64,000 nucleotides of DNA, taken from assembly GCA_903813345.2 (NCBI GenBank), contig CAIIXF020000004.1, positions 1 through 64,000 of the forward strand, in the 5' to 3' direction. Positions 56,681 through 64,000 of the stretch are shown here, piece by piece. Position numbers and translations under genes: made by a program. The stretch is from Owenia fusiformis (Eukaryota > Annelida > Polychaeta > Sabellida > Oweniidae). How positions within the stretch are numbered: the first letter of the stretch is position 1; each line of letters starts with the position of its first letter. The notes under the pieces were generated by a model. That model searched no databases and was not told the origin of the DNA. It saw only the letters and a program-made list of their open reading frames with translations.

Positions 56681-56699
56681 AAGAAAATTGATAACATGT

Positions 56700-57416
56700 A
56701 CTGAGTAACTTAATGTGTACTTAGAGAGCAGTTTTAATTCATAAGAGGCAAATATGAAGGTACGACAGGCTAAAAAGCAAGTAAAGTAGGTCATTGTGGA
56801 TTGTATGTATGTATTGTATTAGTTCCCTTAAAATGCGGATATTCAGAGGAATATATAACATTAAACAATGCACAGCTTTCATCTGCTTTCATATTACATT
56901 GTTATTCCTAAAAGAATCCTAGAGATGGAAAGAGCAATAGCTTTCCAACGATACCAAAATATCCCATAGGGTCAGCCGACTATTAAACTCCTTTATTTAT
57001 GGACTTCTGAGGCTTGGCCTACTCGCCTATAGAGGGAGTGACTGGTGGGGCCAATGAGAATATAACTTTTTGAAAATGTATGGATTTTGATAACAATTTT
57101 CGCAGTGGATGTAGGAATCACTTTTTGCAATTGTTCCTACAGGTATGAAGAATAATATGAAATAATTCGTCTTTACTTTTCATTCACAACTAATTCAAAG
57201 TATGATAGTCGATATGGTGAATGGTATACCCTTGCCAGCTTGTAGAATGTAGATGCGTCTGACGATTGTATTGATGATGTTTAAAGATATATTGAAACAG
57301 AAATACAATTCAACGAAATTAAACCAACTGAGTTTGTTGTCGGTTTAAGCTTGAAAGAAGGACATTGACTAGCAAACCCAATCTTAAAGATTAGTAGCAA
57401 AGGTAAACTGAGGAAA
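56700..57416. other. intergenic downstream of the BRICHOS gene; nothing firm
   Basis: AT-rich, with no gene. A word like the 1.4-kb element end (TAGTCGATATGGTGAATGG, near 57206) suggests a small fragment of that family. Confidence 0.4.
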
Positions 57417-57730
57417 GGGGGAAATGTCATAATACAGGCTAACTGAAACGCCCAACTGGGGAGTTGCCATAATACACACTAACTGGAGTAGACTGGGGAA
57501 ATGTCATAAAACAGGCTAAATGAAACTCCCAACTTGGGAGTTGCCATAATACACACTAACTGGAGTAGACTGGCGAAATGTCATCATACAGACTAACGGG
57601 AGTAGACTGGGGAAATGTCATAATACACACTAACTGGAGTAGACTGGGGAAATGTCATAATACAGACTAACGGGAGTAAACTGAGGAAATTATATTATAC
57701 AGATAAACGGGGGTAAACTGCGGAAATGTC
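57417..57730. repeat. minisatellite GGGGAAATGTCATAATACA, first block
   Basis: About eight units of roughly 37-45 bp (ACTGGGGAAATGTCATAATA, CAGACTAACGGGAGTA) lie here. The same family forms the larger block at 60860-62040. It is cut off by the element at 57731. Confidence 0.85.
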
Positions 57731-58472
57731 ACAACAGGGAGGTTAAGATTAGCGTAAAAATATACGTTTACCTATCCCTATCCGTATGTTTGTTATGGAT
57801 ACGTATAGGTACGTATTGCAAAATAAGTTTTTAGATTAACTTAAAATGCTACGAAACCGTATGCTACAATTTATGATAGAATTAATATCCTAATTATAGA
57901 ATGAAAACCATGCGATTGCTTATATGGCATATACCAGTACATGTCACCTCCAAGAACTGTTATATACTTCAGAGAGAGTGTGGTGTAGCTACTGTAGTTG
58001 GGAGGGGGTGTTACTTGTGTGCCCGCAAATGGGGCAGTGACTTAAGGCGAAATGTTAAATTTCTAGCATGATCCAGCAATGAGAGAGAACAAATAGTAAA
58101 GTTAATCAAATAAAACCACGAGAAAATGGCTGATTTCATACATTTACAATAAGCAAAACTGAGGGAGAATTTGTAAATTCAACAATTCCATGCATGAACA
58201 CATGGCATCGTTTATCGCATCAATGAATGTGTTCGACCACTTAATTTCTATGCAGATCGATTGAGAAATGTTTGTTGTTACTATTTTAAAGTTTAATGGA
58301 TGATATTTGATCTAGAAATGACATAACTTGTTGAATAAAAACATACATTTTCGAATTACCTATCTTCGGCCATTTATAATTACATATCGTAAACCCGTAA
58401 CTTAGGTAAAATACCGCTACGTATAGGTATAGGTAAATGGGTCATTTACACTAATCTTAAACTCCCTATTGT
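57731..58472. mobile_element. 742-bp TIR element with ACAAYAGGGAG ends
   Basis: ACAACAGGGAGGTTAAGATT (57731) pairs with AATCTTAAACTCCCTATTGT (58472). Inner arms carry GTTTACCTATCCCTATCCGT and ACGTATAGGTATAGGTAAAT. No transposase is seen. Confidence 0.65.
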
Positions 58473-59209
58473 AGACAAATTGGAGTGAACCAAGGGCTTA
58501 TCTAATACTCGGGGCTTAGTTGTGTACCAAACGAAACGAGAAACGGCACGACATCCGGGGCTTTGTTTGGTCTTCATTAGACAATGGTGTATAGAGGGGT
58601 AGGTTTTCTCAGACAAAGGTACCTTTTTCTGTACCGTTTTACGGTTATTTTACAATATTCACCTTTCCATAAAGTCAGCTCATGAATATTATAATGAGCC
58701 GCTTAAAAATCTGTGACGTCAATGGGAGAAACTTTTTCCCGCGAAAAACAAATGCAATTGAGTTTACATGTAAATCCTCGGTTGATTGCTGTAAGTTTTA
58801 CCTCTTCAAATGTGCAAATTATCAGTAAATTATTGACGGATTTTTTATTGAACGTCAGATTGACATTTATTTACGCCTTCTAAGCGATTTAAATATTAAA
58901 TTTCTGTTCATAATGAGTAAATAAATTGAAGAGAATTACTCCCGGTCATTTTTCAATCATAATGGGAACTGCATGTGAACAGGTGAAATTATCATAATCA
59001 TTGGTTCACCAACATTATAACATGTCTCTCATGCATAAAAATATATAGATAGACAATCTATTTTAAGTTAATCTTCAGTGTCATTTGATGAATGACCTGT
59101 TCAAATTAAAAACATTTGCTCTTATTCATTTAATCATTGACTTCACTACTCCCATAATTCAATTAACTAATCACGATTACTTCCTATCTATTTCTGCAAG
59201 TCATATATT
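58473..59209. other. intergenic; nothing recognised
   Basis: This is AT-rich unique-looking sequence with no repeat family, RNA gene or coding exon that I can support. Confidence 0.4.
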
Positions 59210-59525
59210 ATAAGTTATTGAATGATTTGAAGTGCAATACAGAATATATTCTGCTCGAGAAATTCCGTATTTGGAACGAGACGAAGTCGAGTGCCAATAC
59301 AGAATATCGAGACAGAATATATCCTGTATTGCACTTCAAATCATTCAATAACGTTTTTATTGTGTGATCCTCTGTATTGCTATTGAATTTGTCCCCTCCG
59401 TACCAATATTTTCTGTATTGCGACGGAGATGATAAACGGGGACAATCTCAGTAGCAATACAGATTGGTACAGCACAAGAACTGACCAATCAGAGGGCTTC
59501 ATTTTACAGATCATACGATAAAAGA
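59210..59525. mobile_element. fold-back MITE, full copy
   Basis: TTATTGAATGATTTGAAGTG and CACTTCAAATCATTCAATAA are inverted. The right half (TCCGTACCAATATTTTCTGT, GACAATCTCAGTAGCAATAC) matches 40670-40900 in reverse complement. It ends with GATCATACGATAAAAGATCG. Confidence 0.7.
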
Positions 59526-60859
59526 TCGTATCTTGAAAATATTATAGTGAAAACATCGGAATATAGAATTGATATATTCCAATGTATATTTCCCGCTGCG
59601 TATCTCCCGATCCAAATATTCCCGGGAAAATGTTTTTTATTCAGTGTAGAAACAGTCAATTTGTTAGAATATCTTGCTAAAGCAAAACTGTCAAAATAGA
59701 TCCAGCAGACCGTAGAATTTTTCTTAGCCAAAATGATGATGGATTTCTCGAAAATAATGAGAACGCTTAGAAAACAAACCTGAATATGCAGGGTGTCCTG
59801 AAAACTTCACTTGTGAAACCTCACTTGTCATAGGATAAATTAGTTATGTGATGATCGGTTTTGAATAATGATCACCGGAAAGATTTCAAAGAAAGAGCGT
59901 ATATCTATAATATTCATTGATGATATGTTGACATTGCTGATCGTTATTGACATCGCTGATGGCGAATTAATACCAAAAGGTAACGATATCGTATATGTAC
60001 TATGAACAGATTTCATTTGGTAAATAATAAAGTAATGGTTTAAGTCTAGCTTCTTGGATAGGAAATTTGGCTTCGAAGTTATCTTTTTAATAGCCAATGG
60101 GCGTTCTCCAAGTTTGGAGGATGAAATGAAGGTTTTTTAATAAAGCCCAGTTGCGTTTAGCGAGAAACCCGTTCTACGTTTTACTTAAATTGCAACTGGA
60201 AAAAGTTCCAATGAAAAGAAAGTTAGTTTAGTCATGGGCTTTCATGATCTTGAAAGCCCATGGTTTTAGTTCCCGTAACATATTCATGCATGCTTTTGAA
60301 AATATTTTGTTAATGTGTATTTATCGAGATGGGATCGATCCTCAATAACAAAGTCAAACAAATCGTGTTTCAATTCGATTGGTTTCGTTTGCGCGAATGT
60401 CACTCATGGTGAATTTCTGATAGAACTTTTTACTACGACATATAACCACACTACTATACCTAACACCTAGAAATGCATAAGATACTTTGTTTGTCTAATT
60501 GAATTGTTTAATATATTTTTGAAAGTGCCTTACTAGCATCTAATTTTCAACCGATAAACCATTCATAAGGAACAGACAAATAAAAACAAATACATAATCA
60601 TTACTAATAAGCCAAATGGGTTGCTCATGAACACCAAATGCAAGGTATAGTAGTGTGTAACCATTTAACAGAATATTGTATGACCACTATCAGATAATTA
60701 AACCGAGTTGTTTGTAACTTCACAATTTACATTTTTTTTGTTTACAATCGCACGAGGTATGTGAGCCCGGTATGTGAAGCTGATCTCAGAAGTCTTAATA
60801 AACAATAGTTATGTCAAAAAATGATTAATTTAAATTACATAGGGTTCGGAATCATAATA
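59526..60859. other. intergenic; nothing recognised
   Basis: No gene or repeat family is seen. AGCCCATGACTAAACTAACT-like and GGCTTTCATGATCTTGAAAG words near 60235-60265 form a small palindrome. Confidence 0.4.
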
Positions 60860-62045
60860 CAGACTAAAGGGGGTAAACTGGGGAAATGTCATTATATAGA
60901 CTCACTGGAGTAAATTTGGGAAATGTCACAATACAGACTAATGGTTGTAATCTGGGGAAATGTCATAATACAGACTAAAGGGGGTAAACTGGGGAAATGT
61001 CATTATATAGACTAACTGGAGTAAAGTGGGGAAATATCATAATACAGGCTTACGGAGCTAAACTTGGGAAATGTTATGATACAGACTAATGGTTGTAATC
61101 TGGGGAAATGACATAATACAGACTTAAGGGGGTAAACTAGGGAAATGTCATTATATAGACTCACTGGAGAAAACTTGGGAAATGTTATGATACAGACTTA
61201 TGGTTGTAATCTGGGGAAATGTCATAATACAGACTTAAGGGGGTAAACTAGGGAAATGTCATTATATAGACTCACTGGAGAAAACTTGGGAAATGTCACA
61301 ATACAGACTAATGGTTGTAATCTGGGGAAATGTCATAATACAGAATAAAGGGGGTAAACTGGGGAAATGTCATTATATAGACTCATTGGAGTAAACTTGG
61401 GAAATGTCACAATACAGACTAATGGTTGTAATTAAGGGGAAATGTCATAATTCAGACTAAAGGGGGTAAACTGGGGAAATGTCATTATATAGACTCACTG
61501 GAGTAAACTTGGGAAATGTCACAATACAGACTAATGGTTGTCATCTGGGGAAATGTCATAATACAGAATAAAGGGGGTAAACTGAGGAAATGTCATAATA
61601 CAGAATAAAGGGGGTAAACTGGGGAAATGTCATTATATAGACTCATTGGAGTAAACTTGGGAAATGTCACAATACAGACTAATGGTTGTAATTAAGGGGA
61701 AATGTCATAATACAGACTAAAGGGGGTAAACTGGGGAAATGTCATTATATAGACTCACTGGAGTAAACTTGGGAAATGTCACAATACAGACTAATGGTTG
61801 TCATCTGGGGAAATGTCATAATACAGAATAAAGGGGGTAAACTGAGGAAATGTCATAATACAGACTAAAGGGGGTAAACTGGGGAAATGTCATTATATAG
61901 ACTCACTGGAGTAAATTTGGGAAATGTCACAATACAGACTAATGGTTGTAATCTGGGGAAATGTCATAATACAGAATAACTGGAGTAAACTGGGAAAATG
62001 TCATAATACAGACTAACTGGAGCAAGTTGGGATAGTGTCATAATT
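60860..62045. repeat. minisatellite GGGGAAATGTCATAATACA, second block with a higher-order period of about 120 bp
   Basis: Three sub-units alternate: AAAGGGGGTAAACTGGGGAA, CTCACTGGAGTAAACTTGGG and TAATGGTTGTAATCTGGGGA, each followed by an AATGTC(A)-ATA core. The triplet repeats as a higher-order unit about nine times. A segment of about 300 bp near 61330-61560 is duplicated at 61580-61860. Confidence 0.9.
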
Positions 62046-62091
62046 TAGGACAAAATGTGTGGTTAGCATTTAATTTCTCATTTCTATGAAT

Positions 62092-62480
62092 TTGTAATGA
62101 CCTTCGATAGCAAGTGGCTACTACTGAGGCCTGAGGCCCAGGAATACGTTAAAAATGTTTAAAATGTCCAGTGTACTGAGATGTTATTGCGTGGTGTATA
62201 CATGTATTATACCTCTTTTACTAGATTACTAATATGTATAAGAATAAGACTGATTTCTATAAGCTTAATGGATAAGAATTCTTTTTATTAATGACAGTAT
62301 ACCCGGGCCTCAGGTCTGAGCTGTATTGGCTAGCCCTTATGGCTCAGGAGTAGAACGTCTGCCTTATACAGGTAAAATATCCATGTACAAACCAAAAAGA
62401 TCAGGTTTAGTACGGCAAGTGATTTTGGACAATCATTTTTTTTAATTTTATACCTTGAGAAAGTGGGTTCGAAACCCGAC
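62092..62480. mobile_element. second tRNA-like element, interrupted by a small TIR insertion
   Basis: TTGTAATGACCTTCGATAGC matches the start of the element at 38602. TGGCTCAGGAG (A box, about 62340) and GGGTTCGAAACCC (B box, 62465-62477) keep the tRNA-like order but are about 115 bp apart. An inserted segment of about 190 bp bounded by CCTGAGGCCC and GGGCCTCAGG separates the left end from the A box. It is not a working tRNA. Confidence 0.5.
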
Positions 62481-63640
62481 AGAATTTAATTTTTTCATTT
62501 TTAACCGTCCACAATACATTTTCTTGATCTCTTTTTATATGACACACTCATGTTGATCTATCAAGACATTTTTGGGCAATTTGAGTCAGTATATACAATG
62601 GAATAATAATATTTCCCAATTGATACATAATATTCAGTTATTTTTTCTCAAGATCCGGACGGTGAATTTTCATAAATATTTTTCTAAATAATTTTGGTTT
62701 CCCATAGAATGATCACAATTTTCCAAAGAGAATCTGAATTGTGGAAAGTTTTATTTGAAAAAATGCATTTCTCATTGAAAGTATGTTAAATTAAAAATAC
62801 TTTTCTAGAAATAACGAGACGGCCAATCTTTTTGATTTTCACATATTTTGTTGTACATCAGTATATCTTTCACTTATATTTTTTCAAGAAAATCTGAATT
62901 GTAGAAAAATTGGTTGACCTTGAAGTTCTACCTTAAACAATATATTTTCTTTTAAGTTAAATCCAACTCTCTGAAAAACGATGGATAAGGATCCCACTTT
63001 GTCATTTTTTAATGTTAGGCTTATTTTCTAAGACCAGGATCTTGTTTTTCTAAATATAGATATGTTAAAAGTTTCTTCTACACTGTATGAACAACTTCTG
63101 AATAGAGGATGGGTATTGAAATGCGATAAAGTTAAAAACCATATTTCCCGTGTTATTTACACTTTGGGAAAATTCATTGATATTTTCAAAACTAGACGTT
63201 CAATACCATTCTACTTATGAATAAATTTTAGATCCCTTGTTAAGTAATCTTTTCATGCAATAGATATTCAGAAAAATAAGATCCTCTTGTTTAAATATAG
63301 GTAGGTTCAATATGTTGAAAAAATGTTGACATCGGGTTTCTACTCAAAAATTTTCGAATTGTTCGATTAATATTTTTTATTAACCATGATACTTTACTTG
63401 AAACATAACATATTGTGTAAATGAAAAATGTCATATTTAAATTGAGAAAGTACTCATATGGTAAAAGATATGACTGTTCAAAATCACTTGCCATCCTTTA
63501 CCTTGCCCTTTCATACCTAAACATAAAAAGTATACTCCGTTGATTTGCGGAGCTCGTCATGACGCAAATCGGCATTCAGATAACCCATCAAGTGCATCTT
63601 CAAAATGTATCATTGTCGCCTAAATAATATATCAGCGTCA
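62481..63640. other. AT-rich intergenic stretch; diffuse AATCTGAATTGTGGAAA words
   Basis: Loosely repeated words (AGAATCTGAATTGTGGAAAG, GAAAATCTGAATTGTAGAAA) hint at an old diverged repeat. No gene is seen. Confidence 0.4.
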
Positions 63641-63648
63641 AATTTATA

Positions 63649-63708
63649 ATGGCGATAACAATTTGCATCTGTTTGCTTTTCTTGCATCCGAACCAACATT
63701 TCGACCAA
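63649..63708 (+). CDS. possible first exon of a secreted-protein gene
   Basis: ATG opens MAITICICLLFLHPNQHFDQ followed by CAA/GTGAGT, a good donor. The hydrophobic start would suit a signal peptide. No second exon falls within the remaining 290 bp, and no TATA box was identified, so support is weak. Confidence 0.25.
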
Positions 63709-64000
63709 GTGAGTTCGTTTGATGTGATTGATGTGTCGCCCTTCTTTCTGTCTTCAAGGGCAAAGTAGGAGAATGGGATAACTTTCTACCAAAACATGTA
63801 CATAGTCCTTTCTTTAACATATATTTAAACTATACGTACGTGTGGTGACACTTGCACCGAAATTGTTGTATTCTGTGTGATGGAGTTAATTTGTTTATTT
63901 GAAAGCAACTACTATTTTGAAATGTATCTATTCATAAAGATGTTTAATCAAAAAGCATGTGTGAGGTGCTCATATACAACAGTCACGTCCATAACATGTC

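Overview
The window is eukaryotic nuclear DNA from an invertebrate animal: AT-rich (roughly two thirds A+T by eye), GT-AG introns with consistent codon phases, a TATA promoter, many short inverted-repeat DNA transposons, mariner and LINE relics, and very many minisatellites. The gene content (a type II membrane BRICHOS precursor and a single-pass receptor-like protein) fits a spiralian or another marine invertebrate. I cannot name the species.

Only two genes are well supported. (1) On the minus strand, about 28663 down to 11094, is a seven-exon type I membrane protein of about 294 aa: signal peptide, beta-rich ectodomain with a K-G-D-I-I-G motif, Pro/Thr-rich stalk, transmembrane helix and short basic tail. 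Exon phases agree throughout; exon 3 (22679-22745) is the weak link. (2) On the plus strand, 40262-56042, is a six-exon BRICHOS-domain precursor of about 369 aa: short cytosolic N-terminus, one transmembrane helix, linker, BRICHOS domain (Cys112/Cys173, Asp94), a furin-type R-E-K-R site, and a 147-aa His/Ser/Lys-rich C-terminal peptide around an 11-cysteine core.

The most unusual structure is in intron 3 of the BRICHOS gene (50083-54545). A unit of about 100 bp, holding the 3' splice site plus the first 66 bp of exon 4, is tandemly repeated about 39 times upstream of the true exon. Each complete decoy carries a stop where the true exon reads on, and some have a donor-like GTAAAT. One inverted copy lies in intron 2, which is itself mostly 65-bp minisatellite bounded by inverted repeats. 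A TTAA-flanked MITE has inserted in the array; a sister copy lies in intron 1 of the minus-strand gene.

The layout is: 1-8800, AT-rich repeats and MITEs; 8840-10950, a 60-bp minisatellite just 3' of the receptor gene; 11094-28663, the receptor gene with introns full of transposons, including a satellite block (17935-22140) split by two mariner-type elements, one holding a LINE; 28700-40150, intergenic with nested transposons and 39-bp and 83-bp arrays; 40156-56700, the BRICHOS gene; 56700-64000, intergenic, with an array of about 120 bp period (60860-62040) and one possible signal-peptide exon at 63649. Most apparent reading frames are by-products of tandem repeats whose period is a multiple of three.
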